The notes under the pieces: model-generated
Told to the model about the DNA's origin: nothing
Databases searched by the model: none
What the model saw: the letters and a program-made list of their open reading frames with translations, nothing else
Part shown: positions 42,004-50,937 of the stretch, piece after piece
How positions within the stretch are numbered: the first letter of the stretch is position 1
Layout: each line of letters starts with the position of its first letter
Assembly (NCBI GenBank): GCA_963720705.1
Contig: CAVRGJ010000006.1
Coordinates: 351,692 to 415,691, forward strand
Source: DASWJZ01 sp963720705
GTDB taxonomy: Bacteria > Pseudomonadota > Alphaproteobacteria > Rhizobiales > Afifellaceae
Length of the DNA stretch: 64,000 nucleotides
Direction of reading: 5' to 3'
Translations under genes and position numbers: made by a program

Positions 42004-43908
42004 TTGGCGTTCAATACTTCCTTGCATCGACCACTTCCGCCACGCGCCGACTTCCCTAACGCCGGAAGCCCCGTCCTCATGCTCGCGATGGTCGTCATCG
42101 CAGTCGCAGCGCTCTATTTCGGTCGCGACATCTTCGTGCCCCTGGCGCTCGCGATGTTGTTGAGCTTCGCGCTCGCCCCCGGCGTCCGCCGGCTTCGCCG
42201 ACTGCGCGTCCCCAACCTCCCCGCCGTGCTTAGTGTCGTCGCCCTCGCCTTTCTGCTCATCTTCGCGCTCGGCGCGATCGTCGCGTGGCAGGCGACCGAC
42301 CTCGCCGAACGCCTCCCAACCTACCGCTCGAACATCGAGACGAAGATCAATTCGGTCCTTCAAGCGCCGCCGGGCGGGCGCCTCTTCGAGCGCGCCACCG
42401 AGATGGTGCGCGATCTCGGCCGTAAGATCGAACAAGAAGACCAGAACGCGGCGGCGGACAACTCAACGAGCGGCACGACCGCCGGCGACGCCCCGGCGCC
42501 GATCCCGGTCGAGATCCATCAACCGTCGCCGACCTCGATGCAAATCATTTCAACAATACTCGGCCCGCTCCTAAGTCCGCTCGCGACCGCCGGCATCGTC
42601 ATCGTCTTCGTGATCTTCCTGCTTTTGAAGCGGGAGGACCTCCGCGACCGGCTGACTCGCCTCGCCGGTTCACGCGGCCTGCCGCGCACCACCCGCGCCC
42701 TCGACGACGCAGCGCGGCGCGTCGGGCGGTACCTCCTGATGCAGCTGGCGGTGAACACGACCTACGCCTTCCCGATCGGTGTCGGGCTGTGGCTGATCGG
42801 GATTCCGAATCCAATCCTCTGGGGATTGCTCTGCGGACTGATGCGGTTCGTCCCTTATATCGGGCCGCTCGTCGCGGCGTTCTTCCCGCTAGCGCTCTCG
42901 ATCGCCGTCGATCCCGGCTGGACAACGCTTCTGTTGACGGCGGGACTCTTCATCGCCGTAGAGCTGATCATCAACAACCTGATCGAGCCCTGGCTCTACG
43001 GGGCAAGCACGGGTCTCTCGCCGCTCGCCATCATTGCGGCGGCGGTCTTCTGGACCTGGCTCTGGGGTCCAATCGGCCTGCTTCTGTCGACGCCCCTCAC
43101 GGTCTGCCTCGTCGTGCTCGGCCGCCACGTGCCGCAATTCGCCTTCCTCGACGTGCTTCTCGGCAACGAGCCGGCGCTGTCGCCGCCGGAATTGCTCTAT
43201 CGGCGGCTTCTCGCTGGAGATCCGAACGAAGCGACGGAACGGGCGGAGGAATATCTCCGCGACCATACGCTCGACGCGTTCTACGACGACGTGGCCGTGC
43301 CCGCGCTCGCGCTTGCGGAAGAGGATCGGGCGGAGCTCCATCTCGCGGACGAGCAACGTCAGCGCGTCTTCGAAAGTGCGCTCGTGCTGATCGACAATCT
43401 CGAAGAGTGGGAAGAGAACGGCAGGGCAAAAGACGACGAGGAACCGGAGGGGCCTGCGGAGGACAACGTCCCCAAGCTGGACGGCGTGCCGATACTCTGC
43501 GTCGGTTCGCGCGGAAATCTCGACGACGCGGTTGCAGCGGCGCTGGCGCAGCTCCTCGAACGGCGTGGCGCCGAGGTCCAACTCATCGCGCACGAGTCGC
43601 TTCAGACCGCGGCTTTGCGCCAGACCGATCTTGGTCAACCCGCCGCGGTCGTCCTCTCCTACCTGAATTCCAACTCCCTCGCGCACGCGCGATTCCTGGT
43701 CAGGCGCCTTAGGCGGCACGCGCCGGAGGCGAAGATCGTCGTCGGGCTTTGGAACTTTGCAGACGATGAAGCCGGCCGACGCGATCCACTCGATGCGACC
43801 CGCGCCGACTACGTGGTGACTTCCTTGAAGGGCGCGATAGCGAGCGTTTCGCAGGCGGTTACTCTTGTCGACGCTGATGAGAGTCCACGGGCGGCGGCGG
43901 CGATTTAG
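42004..43908 (+). CDS. AI-2E family permease with long C-terminal extension
   Basis: About 634 residues. The first 400 residues are an AI-2E/PerM transporter: VLMLAMVVIAVAALYFGRDIFVPLALAMLLSFALAPGVRRLRR, a periplasmic loop, then GIVIVFVIFLLLKREDLRDRLTRLAG, NTTYAFPIGVGLWLIGIPNPILWGLLCGLMRFVPYIGPLVAAF, and LSPLAIIAAAVFWTWLWGPIGLLLSTPLTVCLVVLGRHVPQFAFLDVLLG. Residues about 430-634 are soluble: a helical part (EAEQ/DE-rich) and a region VPILCVGSRGNLDDAVAAALAQLLERRGAEVQLIAHESLQTA resembling a receiver- or B12-type alpha/beta fold. Start uncertain: TTG 42004 has GGGGGG upstream; the ATG at 42080 is too late. Confidence 0.85.
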   Translation: MAFNTSLHRPLPPRADFPNAGSPVLMLAMVVIAVAALYFGRDIFVPLALAMLLSFALAPGVRRLRRLRVPNLPAVLSVVALAFLLIFALGAIVAWQATDLAERLPTYRSNIETKINSVLQAPPGGRLFERATEMVRDLGRKIEQEDQNAAADNSTSGTTAGDAPAPIPVEIHQPSPTSMQIISTILGPLLSPLATAGIVIVFVIFLLLKREDLRDRLTRLAGSRGLPRTTRALDDAARRVGRYLLMQLAVNTTYAFPIGVGLWLIGIPNPILWGLLCGLMRFVPYIGPLVAAFFPLALSIAVDPGWTTLLLTAGLFIAVELIINNLIEPWLYGASTGLSPLAIIAAAVFWTWLWGPIGLLLSTPLTVCLVVLGRHVPQFAFLDVLLGNEPALSPPELLYRRLLAGDPNEATERAEEYLRDHTLDAFYDDVAVPALALAEEDRAELHLADEQRQRVFESALVLIDNLEEWEENGRAKDDEEPEGPAEDNVPKLDGVPILCVGSRGNLDDAVAAALAQLLERRGAEVQLIAHESLQTAALRQTDLGQPAAVVLSYLNSNSLAHARFLVRRLRRHAPEAKIVVGLWNFADDEAGRRDPLDATRADYVVTSLKGAIASVSQAVTLVDADESPRAAAAI

Positions 43909-43935
43909 CGCTGATTGCAAAGAGATTGGGAGCGA

Positions 43936-45765
43936 TCAGCTCGCCTCTGCCGTCTCGAGCTCGTCGATCAGCCTCGCGATCACGGAAAGCCCCATCTGCC
44001 AGAAGCCGGGGTCACCCGCGTCGAGTCCGAAGGGCGCAAGAAGCTCCTTGTGCTTCTTGGTGCCGCCGGCTTTGAGCATGGCGAAATACTTCTCCTGGAA
44101 CCCGCCCTCCGCCTTCTCGTAGACGGCATAGAGCGAGTTCACGAGGCAGTCGCCGAACGCGTAGGCGTAGACGTAGAACGGCGAATGGATGAAGTGCGGG
44201 ATGTAGGTCCAATAGGTCTCGTAGCCGGGGCTGAGGCGGATCGCCGGCCCAAGGCTCTCGCCCTGCACTTTCAACCACAGCTCGCCGATGCGATCGGCGG
44301 TGAGCTCCCCTTCCCGCCGCTCCAGATGCACGTGCCGCTCGAAGCTGTAGAAGGCGATCTGCCGGACGACGGTGTTGATCATGTCCTCGACCTTCGCGGC
44401 GAGCATGATCCTGCGCTCGCGCGCGTCCGGTGCGGCTTGCAGCATGGCCCGGAACGTCAGCATCTCGCCGAAGACGCTCGCCGTCTCCGCCAGTGTCAGC
44501 GGCGTCTGCGACATCAGGAGGCCTTTGTCGGCGGCGAGCACCTGGTGCACGCCGTGGCCAAGCTCATGCGCAAGTGTCATCACGTCGCGCGTCTTCCCCT
44601 GGTAGTTCAGGAGCACGTAGGGGTGGACCGACGGCACCGTCGGATGCGCGAAAGCACCGGGCGCCTTGCCGGGCCGCGTTGGCGCGTCGATCCAGTGCTT
44701 CTCGAAGAAGCGCTTCGCGATCGCCGCCATCTCCGGCGCGAAGTCGCCGTATGCGGTGAGCACCGTGCGCCGCGCTTCTTCCCAGCCAACCCGCCGGTCG
44801 CTCAATTCCGGCAGCGGCGCGTTACGGTCCCAGTATTCGAGCTTGTCCTTGCCGAGCCAGCGAGCCTTCAGCGCATAGTAGCGGTGCGAGAGCCGCGGAT
44901 AGGCGTCGTGCACCGCCTGGACCAGCGCGTCGACCACCTCCGGCTCCACCCGGTTCGAAAGATGCCGCGCCGCCGCCACATCCTTGAAGCCGCGCCACTC
45001 GTCGGAGATCGACTTGTCCTTGGCGAGCACGTTGGTGACGTGGGTGAAGAGCCTGATGTTCTCCTTGAAGGTCGCGGCGAGCGCCTCCGCCCCCGCCTTG
45101 CGCTTCGTCTCGTCCGGGTCGACGAGGCGGTTCAGCGTCGGCTCTAGCGGCAGCTTCTCGCCCTCGACGTCGAAGCGGAGCGTCGCCATCGTCTCGTCGA
45201 AGAGTCGGTTCCAGGCGCCCCGCCCGGTCGCGTATTTCTCGTGGAAGAGCTGCTCGATTCGGTCTTCGAGCTGATACGGGCGCTCAAGCCGGAGATCCTC
45301 GATCCAAGGCCGATAGACCGCGAGAGCCGGCGTCTTTAGCGCCGCCTCGATTGCCGCATCGTCGAGCCGGTTGAGCTCAAGTCCGAAAAACAGGAGATGC
45401 GTCGAGATGGCGGTGAGCTTGTCCTGCACGTCCCCGAAGAATTTCGAGCGCGCGGGATCGGTGGTGTCGCCGGCATGGACGAGCCCGGCATAGCTTCCGA
45501 GCCGCCCGAGAATCTCCTCGATGCGCTCGAACTCTGCGATCGCAGCGGCGAGCGCCGGTCCGGCGTCGGATGATTCGCAAAGCGCCTTGAGCTTGCCCTT
45601 GAAGCGCGTCTCGAAAGCTCGGGCTTCCTCGCCGGCGCGATCGAGGTCCCGCTTCACCTCCGGCGCGTCGATCGCGGCATAGAGGTCGGAAAGATCCCAG
45701 ACCGGCAGTGCGCCAAGATCGTCGGTTCCTTGGCCTGCAAGACGCACCTCTTTCGCCACGCTCAT
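43936..45765 (-). CDS. pepF: M3-family oligoendopeptidase F
   Basis: 609-residue cytosolic zinc peptidase that degrades 7-17-residue peptides. The metal motif HELGH is in RDVMTLAHELGHGVHQVLAADKG at about residue 398; the distal Glu lies in ETASVFGEM. PLTLAETASVFGEMLTFRAML and ETYWTYIPHFIHSPFYVYAYAFGDCLVNSLYAVYEKAEGG are typical PepF. It starts at ATG 45765, divergent from the response regulator with about 125 bp between. Confidence 0.95.
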   Translation of the reverse strand: MSVAKEVRLAGQGTDDLGALPVWDLSDLYAAIDAPEVKRDLDRAGEEARAFETRFKGKLKALCESSDAGPALAAAIAEFERIEEILGRLGSYAGLVHAGDTTDPARSKFFGDVQDKLTAISTHLLFFGLELNRLDDAAIEAALKTPALAVYRPWIEDLRLERPYQLEDRIEQLFHEKYATGRGAWNRLFDETMATLRFDVEGEKLPLEPTLNRLVDPDETKRKAGAEALAATFKENIRLFTHVTNVLAKDKSISDEWRGFKDVAAARHLSNRVEPEVVDALVQAVHDAYPRLSHRYYALKARWLGKDKLEYWDRNAPLPELSDRRVGWEEARRTVLTAYGDFAPEMAAIAKRFFEKHWIDAPTRPGKAPGAFAHPTVPSVHPYVLLNYQGKTRDVMTLAHELGHGVHQVLAADKGLLMSQTPLTLAETASVFGEMLTFRAMLQAAPDARERRIMLAAKVEDMINTVVRQIAFYSFERHVHLERREGELTADRIGELWLKVQGESLGPAIRLSPGYETYWTYIPHFIHSPFYVYAYAFGDCLVNSLYAVYEKAEGGFQEKYFAMLKAGGTKKHKELLAPFGLDAGDPGFWQMGLSVIARLIDELETAEAS

Positions 45766-45814
45766 TTCTCCTGCTCCAGCCCGCGCGTCTCAGCGGGCGC
45801 TAATTCGATCTTAA

Positions 45815-45881
45815 CCGTAAGCGAGAGACAGTGCGTCCAGTTCGCGTCGCCCCCGAGGCGCCGTCCGTCTGGTGCTTACGG
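45815..45881 (+). promoter_or_regulatory. Inverted repeat in the response regulator leader
   Basis: CCGTAAGC (45815-45822) and GCTTACGG (45874-45881) are exact 8-base complements, 51 bases apart. The right arm overlaps the first bases of the ribosome site GGAAGG (45880-45885). It could be a two-site operator or an RNA stem that hides the ribosome site. A half-site TTAACC lies at 45811. Confidence 0.4.
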
Positions 45882-45889
45882 AAGGTGAT

Positions 45890-47356
45890 ATGGCAGTTCA
45901 CGTCCTGGTCGTCGATGACGATCCCGCCGAACGCAGCCACATCGAGGAAATCCTAAAAAGCCAAGGTCACTCGGTCGAGGGGGTCGCAAACGGCGAAGCG
46001 GCGCTCGCGCGTCTCGTGAGGGCCGATCCGACCCCGGTCTCTGCTATGATTCTCGATCTCGTCATGCCCGAAATGGATGGCATGGCGGTGCTCGAACGGC
46101 TTTCGCGCCATGCGCTCTCCGTGCCCGTGATCGTACAAACTGCGGCGGGCGGCGCCGACAACGGCGCCTCCGCGCTACGCGCCGGCGCCGTCGATTTTCT
46201 GGTCAAGCCGGCGACGCCGGAACGGGTGCGGGTCTCGCTGCTCAATGCGCTCAAGATCGGCGCGCTCGAAGGCGAAGTGCTCAGGATGCGGCTCTCGCGC
46301 TCCGGTGCGCTCTCTCTCGGCGACATCGTCATGCACTCGCCGGCCATGGAGCGGGTAAGCCAGCTCGCTCTGCGCGCCGCACGCTCTTCGATCCCTGTTC
46401 TGATCGAGGGCGAACGCGGCGTCGGCAAAGAGCTTCTTGCGCACGCCATTCACGGCTCGAGCCCACGCAAGCATCGCCCCTTCGTGACGGTGCGTTGCGG
46501 CGGGATAGAATCGGCCGACGCCGAGGCCGTGCTCTTCGGCGATCGCGGCAAGCTCGTTGAGGCGGCCGGCGGCACGCTCTTCCTCGACGAGATCGGCGCG
46601 CTCCCTGCGATCGCGCAGGAACGGGTTGCACAATTCCTCGCAGACGCGGACACCCGCCACGCGTCGCGCGGAGAAATCCGACTGATCGCTGCGACCGGTT
46701 GCCGGCTGATCGACCACGTCGGCCGCAACGGATTCCGCGAGGACCTCTACCATCGCCTGAACGTCTTCCCGATCTGGCTGCCGCCGCTGCGCGAACGTCG
46801 CGCCGACATCCCGGTGCTGGCGCGCGGCTTCTTGGCAAGGCTTGCGGCGGAGGCCGGCCGCACGAACGTCTGCGGCCTGACCGCGCCCGCCGTGGAGCTT
46901 CTCGCCGCGCATGGCTGGCCCGGCAACGTCCGCGAGCTCGAGCACGCGGTCTTCCGGGCCATCATGCTGTCGGATGGCGGCGAGCTCACGCCGAGCGATT
47001 TCCCCTCGATTCCCGGTGGCGGCACCCAGCATCAGGTGCCGCAGGACGGCGTGGTCGAGCGCGCCGATGTTGCCGATCGGGAACAGTCTCGCCGCGAGCC
47101 GGTTTTGATGCCATCGCCACGCGCTGACAAAGTGGCGCCCGCCCGATATGGTGTGGCACGCCTCCTGGATGAGCGCGGCGAAATGCGCTCGTTCGGCGTC
47201 TTGGAAGAAGAAATGATCCGTTTCGCGATCGGCCACTACGGCGGTCGTCTGAGCGAAGTGGCGCGGCGGCTCGGTATTGGTCGCTCGACGCTTTATCGGA
47301 AAATGAAGGACTACGGGATCGCGCATGCCGGGCTCAAGGAGCTGGCGCGGGCCTAG
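45890..47356 (+). CDS. NtrC-type response regulator lacking the sigma-54 GAFTGA loop
   Basis: 488 residues. Receiver domain 1-120 with acidic pair DDD at 8-10, phosphoacceptor Asp56 (ILDLVMPEMDG) and Lys in FLVKPATP. AAA+ domain with Walker A EGERGVGKELLAHAIHG near 173 and Walker B GGTLFLDEIGAL near 227; between them the segment is shortened to VLFGDRGKLVEAAGG, so the GAFTGA loop that touches sigma-54 is gone. C-terminal Fis-type helix-turn-helix GRLSEVARRLGIGRSTLYRKMKDYGI. It probably acts without sigma-54, like TyrR. ATG 45890 has GGAAGG five bases upstream. A sensor kinase is not nearby. Confidence 0.85.
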   Translation: MAVHVLVVDDDPAERSHIEEILKSQGHSVEGVANGEAALARLVRADPTPVSAMILDLVMPEMDGMAVLERLSRHALSVPVIVQTAAGGADNGASALRAGAVDFLVKPATPERVRVSLLNALKIGALEGEVLRMRLSRSGALSLGDIVMHSPAMERVSQLALRAARSSIPVLIEGERGVGKELLAHAIHGSSPRKHRPFVTVRCGGIESADAEAVLFGDRGKLVEAAGGTLFLDEIGALPAIAQERVAQFLADADTRHASRGEIRLIAATGCRLIDHVGRNGFREDLYHRLNVFPIWLPPLRERRADIPVLARGFLARLAAEAGRTNVCGLTAPAVELLAAHGWPGNVRELEHAVFRAIMLSDGGELTPSDFPSIPGGGTQHQVPQDGVVERADVADREQSRREPVLMPSPRADKVAPARYGVARLLDERGEMRSFGVLEEEMIRFAIGHYGGRLSEVARRLGIGRSTLYRKMKDYGIAHAGLKELARA

Positions 47357-47373
47357 TCGAAGCGGAAGGCTCG

Positions 47374-49005
47374 ATGATGAGAGTATTGCGTATCGCGCTC
47401 CTGATCCCGGCGCTTGCTTGCTTTGCGATGCCGGTGCTGGCGCACGACGAGCGCGGCGAATTCGAGCGCACGATCGTGTTACCGTCGCCGCGCGAAGACG
47501 CAGTCCGCGCCGTTCTCGATGCGGCGAGCGATGCCGCCGATCCGATCGAGAAGCGCGTGCTGACCGGCGTCCGCGATTTCTATGCGGCGCGGAACTTCGA
47601 TCTCCTGTGGCTCGGCGATCTCGCGGCACCGACACAGATGACGGCGCTTCGCCAGGCGATGGACAAGGCAGCGGATTACGGCCTCGACCCGAGCGCCTAC
47701 GCGACGCCGAAGCTCACGGCGAACCATCCGGACGATCCGCAGGCGCTCGCCGAAGCCGACGTGGAGTTCAGCCGCGCCGTTGCGCGCTTCGTGACCCACA
47801 TCGCCTCCGGCCGCATCGAACCGACCGCCATCAGCCATTTGATCACGCTTGAGCCGGACCGCCCGGATGTCGGCGAAGCGCTATCCCGCCTATCGCAGTC
47901 GCAGGATGTGGCCGCGGACCTCGCAAGCTACGAGCCCCCGGACCCGCAATACGCCGCGCTGAAGGCGGAACTGGCAAAGCTTCGCGCCAGCGCCGACGAC
48001 GCAAGTCGCATCGTCGTTCCCGATGGCGCGCTCCTGAAGCCGGGACAATCCGACGACCGCACGCCACTCCTTCGCGCGCGCTTGAGCATCCCTATCCCGG
48101 CGCCCGACGCCGACCCAAAGGTCTACGACGCGGCACTGGTCGATGCGGTGAAGGCATTCCAGGACGCCAACGAGCTCAGCGCCGACGGCATCGTCGGGCC
48201 GCAGACGCTGCAGGTCATGAACGGGCGGAGCCGCGAGGAGGACATCGCGTCCATCATCGCCAACCTCGAGCGCTGGCGCTGGATGCCGCGCGACCTCGGC
48301 GCCTTCCACATCATGGTGAATGTCCCTGAGTTCATGGTCCGCGTCTTCGACAACGGCTCGGTCGTGCACGAGACGCGCGTGATCGTCGGCAAGCCGACGA
48401 ACCCGACGCCGATCTTCTCGAACGCGGTGAGCTATCTGATCGTCAATCCCTACTGGAATGTGCCGGCCTCGATCATCAGCAAAGAGATGCTGCCGGAGAT
48501 CCGCAACGACCCCTACGGCTATTTCGCCCGTCAAGGTTATGAGGTCTTCGTTCGCGTCGGCGGCCGGATGCAGCAGGTCGATCCGCGCTGGGTCGATTGG
48601 TATTCGATCAACCCGCGGCTGGTGCAGATCCGCCAGATACCCGGCGACTTCAACGCGCTCGGCCGCATCAAGTTCATGTTCCCGAACCAGCACTCGGTCT
48701 ATCTGCACGACACACCGTCGAAGTCGCTGTTCAAGCGCGACCGGCGCGCCTTCAGCCACGGCTGCGTCAGGGTGGAGAATCCGCTCGATTTTGCCGACGT
48801 GCTCCTCGCCGTCGCGGCGCCGAAGTGGAACTCCAAGCGGCTGGAGAGGCTCTTCGGCGGGCCCGAGCAGCGCGTCAATCTCGACACGCCAGTCCCCGTG
48901 CATCTCGCCTATTTTACCGCCTGGGTCGGCCCCGACGGCACGCTCCGCCACTTCGAGGACATCTACGGCTACGACGGCGCCATCGCGGCCTATCTCGGCG
49001 CCTAG
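47374..49005 (+). CDS. L,D-transpeptidase (YcbB-like)
   Basis: 543 residues. Signal peptide MMRVLRIALLIPALACFAMPVLA, so it works in the periplasm. A peptidoglycan-binding domain (DAVKAFQDANELSADGIVGPQTLQVMN, about 260-285) precedes the YkuD catalytic domain with SHGCVRV (Cys464). Such enzymes make 3-3 mDAP-mDAP crosslinks, the dominant type at growth poles of Rhizobiales. It starts 18 bp after the response regulator, as one operon. The DUF882 gene follows on the same strand, after about 130 bp with a CtrA-type box. Confidence 0.93.
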   Translation: MMRVLRIALLIPALACFAMPVLAHDERGEFERTIVLPSPREDAVRAVLDAASDAADPIEKRVLTGVRDFYAARNFDLLWLGDLAAPTQMTALRQAMDKAADYGLDPSAYATPKLTANHPDDPQALAEADVEFSRAVARFVTHIASGRIEPTAISHLITLEPDRPDVGEALSRLSQSQDVAADLASYEPPDPQYAALKAELAKLRASADDASRIVVPDGALLKPGQSDDRTPLLRARLSIPIPAPDADPKVYDAALVDAVKAFQDANELSADGIVGPQTLQVMNGRSREEDIASIIANLERWRWMPRDLGAFHIMVNVPEFMVRVFDNGSVVHETRVIVGKPTNPTPIFSNAVSYLIVNPYWNVPASIISKEMLPEIRNDPYGYFARQGYEVFVRVGGRMQQVDPRWVDWYSINPRLVQIRQIPGDFNALGRIKFMFPNQHSVYLHDTPSKSLFKRDRRAFSHGCVRVENPLDFADVLLAVAAPKWNSKRLERLFGGPEQRVNLDTPVPVHLAYFTAWVGPDGTLRHFEDIYGYDGAIAAYLGA

Positions 49006-49081
49006 TTATGAAACCGTTTACCTTGCCCGGATTCCGCCGCAAACCGCCCGGAAGTGCCGCAATTCTGCCATAGCCCGATTT

Positions 49082-49096
49082 TTAATTCCGGATTAA
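49082..49096 (+). promoter_or_regulatory. Perfect CtrA-type box
   Basis: TTAA at 49082-49085, seven bases (TTCCGGA), TTAA at 49093-49096: the consensus TTAA-N7-TTAA of CtrA in alphaproteobacteria. It lies 38 bp upstream of the chosen DUF882 start. Direct CtrA binding is an inference. Confidence 0.6.
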
Positions 49097-49133
49097 GCAT
49101 CATACGCGACGATTGCGCCCGCTGGTGCCGGGG

Positions 49134-50864
49134 ATGGGCGAAGTCAGAGGGCGACCGCGTTTGAAACATCCGACCGCACCACTTTCGATCGGCCTCACCC
49201 TCGGGCTCGCGATCAGCCTCCTGGTTACCGTTTTCTTCATCATGCCGGCCGCGCCCGCTCAGTCGCGCGAACCGGACAAGACGCTGAAGCTGTTCTTCGG
49301 CCACACCGGCGAGCGCGGCGAGTTCACATTCAAGCGGAACGGCCACTACGACCCCGCTGTCATGGCCCGTCTGAACCATTTCCTGCGTGACTGGCGCAAG
49401 AGCGAGGATGCGCATATCGACCCGCATCTCCTCGACCTGGTCTGGGCGATCTATCAGGACAGCGGCTCGCACGATTACATCCACGTCGTTTCCGCCTACC
49501 GCTCGCCGCAGACGAACGAGATGCTGCGCCGACGCTCAAGCGGTGTCGCCAAGAACAGCCAGCACCGCCTCGGCAAGGCCATGGACTGGTTCGTGACGGA
49601 CGTGCCGCTCGCCCAGTTGCGCGCCGTTGCCATGAAGATGCAGGGCGGGGGCGTGGGCTACTATCCTCGCTCCGGCTCGCCCTTCATCCACACCGACACC
49701 GGAAACGTACGCGCCTGGCCACGTATGTCGCGCGAACAGTTGATCGCGCTCTTCCCGAACGGCAACACGCTGCATCTTCCCGCCGACGGCAAGCCGCTGC
49801 CCGGCTACGCAGAGGCCGTGGCGCACAGAAAGGCGATGGGCGATTCCGCTCTCGCCTATCTCGGAACTTCGCCGTCGGAAACCCAGGTGGCCGACCGCAC
49901 GGGCACCAACTCAAACACCAAGAGCTGGCTTGCGCGCGTCTTCCCCGGCGGCAGCGGCAAGCCCACCGACCAACAGATCGCCGACGCAATGGCGCAGGCC
50001 GACGCAGCGTCGCAATCCGAATCCGGCGACGATGAAGGCACCGATTCTGCGACGGTCGGCGATGAAGGCACGGCTGTCGCGGCGGTCGACGACACGACCG
50101 TCGACACACGCATGCCGCGCGCCCGTCCCGGCGACGAGAGCGCCTCGACCGATACGCAAGGGCCGATCGTTGTCGCCAGCGCCGACGCTGCGATCATCGA
50201 CATGCTGGTCATGCCCGCGCTCGTCGACAGCGGCGCGACGCCGAGTGCCGAGGAGGTCGGGATCGGCACGAGGGCCGTTCCGGCCAAGCGGGCCGAGGAC
50301 GCGATCGCGACCTTGATTTCGCCGGCCGACGGCGCGCAGGCAGGCGCACCCGGCAAATCCGTCGAGCTCGCCTATGCACCGCCAGCGGCGCCGGCGCCCG
50401 CGATCTCCGGTGCTGACCGCGCGATCCTTGCGGCTTTCGCCGCGGTTGATCACTCCGACGCGATCAGCGAGCCCGACCCCGTCCTCGTGGCCGCGCTCAC
50501 CGGTCAGTCGGACGCCGCACCCCGACCGGCGGACAATCTGGCCATCACGCAGAGTGGGACCAGGCCGCGCGGTTCCGGCGTGATCCTCGCCGCGAGCGAC
50601 CTTCCCGCCTATGACGGCGACGCGGACGCGCTCCTCGATCTGATCGACGCCTCCGCGCCGACCGATCCGGGTATCGCGCACCTCGCGATGCCGAAGCCGA
50701 CGAACGCGACCGATCTTTTTGTCGCGCCCGGAGCGGCCTCCGAGGTCGCCGACCTCCGCGGCGAAGCGGGGCCGCCGGTTGACCGGTTCGCGCTCGCCGC
50801 CAGCCGCCAGCAGGGGAAGGAACAGGGCTTCTTCACCAGGCTCTTCGCCAGCCTGATCGAGTGA
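49134..50864 (+). CDS. DUF882 (MepK-like) peptidoglycan hydrolase with long tail
   Basis: 576 residues. Signal anchor LSIGLTLGLAISLLVTVFFIMPAAPAQ, then a DUF882/M15-like domain (residues 40-190): RPTNxH pattern seen as SAYRSPQTNEMLRRRSSGVAKNSQHRLGKAMDWFVTDV, with His/Asp zinc ligands and the second His in GSPFIHTDTGNVRAW. E. coli MepK of this family cleaves 3-3 crosslinks made by L,D-transpeptidases; the upstream gene encodes one. The last 330 residues are Ala/Asp/Pro/Ser-rich and probably disordered, ending EQGFFTRLFASLIE. ATG 49134 is preceded by GGTGCCGGGG; the frame is open further upstream from TTG 49113. Confidence 0.87.
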   Translation: MGEVRGRPRLKHPTAPLSIGLTLGLAISLLVTVFFIMPAAPAQSREPDKTLKLFFGHTGERGEFTFKRNGHYDPAVMARLNHFLRDWRKSEDAHIDPHLLDLVWAIYQDSGSHDYIHVVSAYRSPQTNEMLRRRSSGVAKNSQHRLGKAMDWFVTDVPLAQLRAVAMKMQGGGVGYYPRSGSPFIHTDTGNVRAWPRMSREQLIALFPNGNTLHLPADGKPLPGYAEAVAHRKAMGDSALAYLGTSPSETQVADRTGTNSNTKSWLARVFPGGSGKPTDQQIADAMAQADAASQSESGDDEGTDSATVGDEGTAVAAVDDTTVDTRMPRARPGDESASTDTQGPIVVASADAAIIDMLVMPALVDSGATPSAEEVGIGTRAVPAKRAEDAIATLISPADGAQAGAPGKSVELAYAPPAAPAPAISGADRAILAAFAAVDHSDAISEPDPVLVAALTGQSDAAPRPADNLAITQSGTRPRGSGVILAASDLPAYDGDADALLDLIDASAPTDPGIAHLAMPKPTNATDLFVAPGAASEVADLRGEAGPPVDRFALAASRQQGKEQGFFTRLFASLIE

Positions 50865-50937
50865 TCCTCCGCGATTTTCAGCGCCCCAGCCGGCCGTATC
50901 GACCGCACCGCAGGTGTCCTGATATTGTCTGCGGGCG

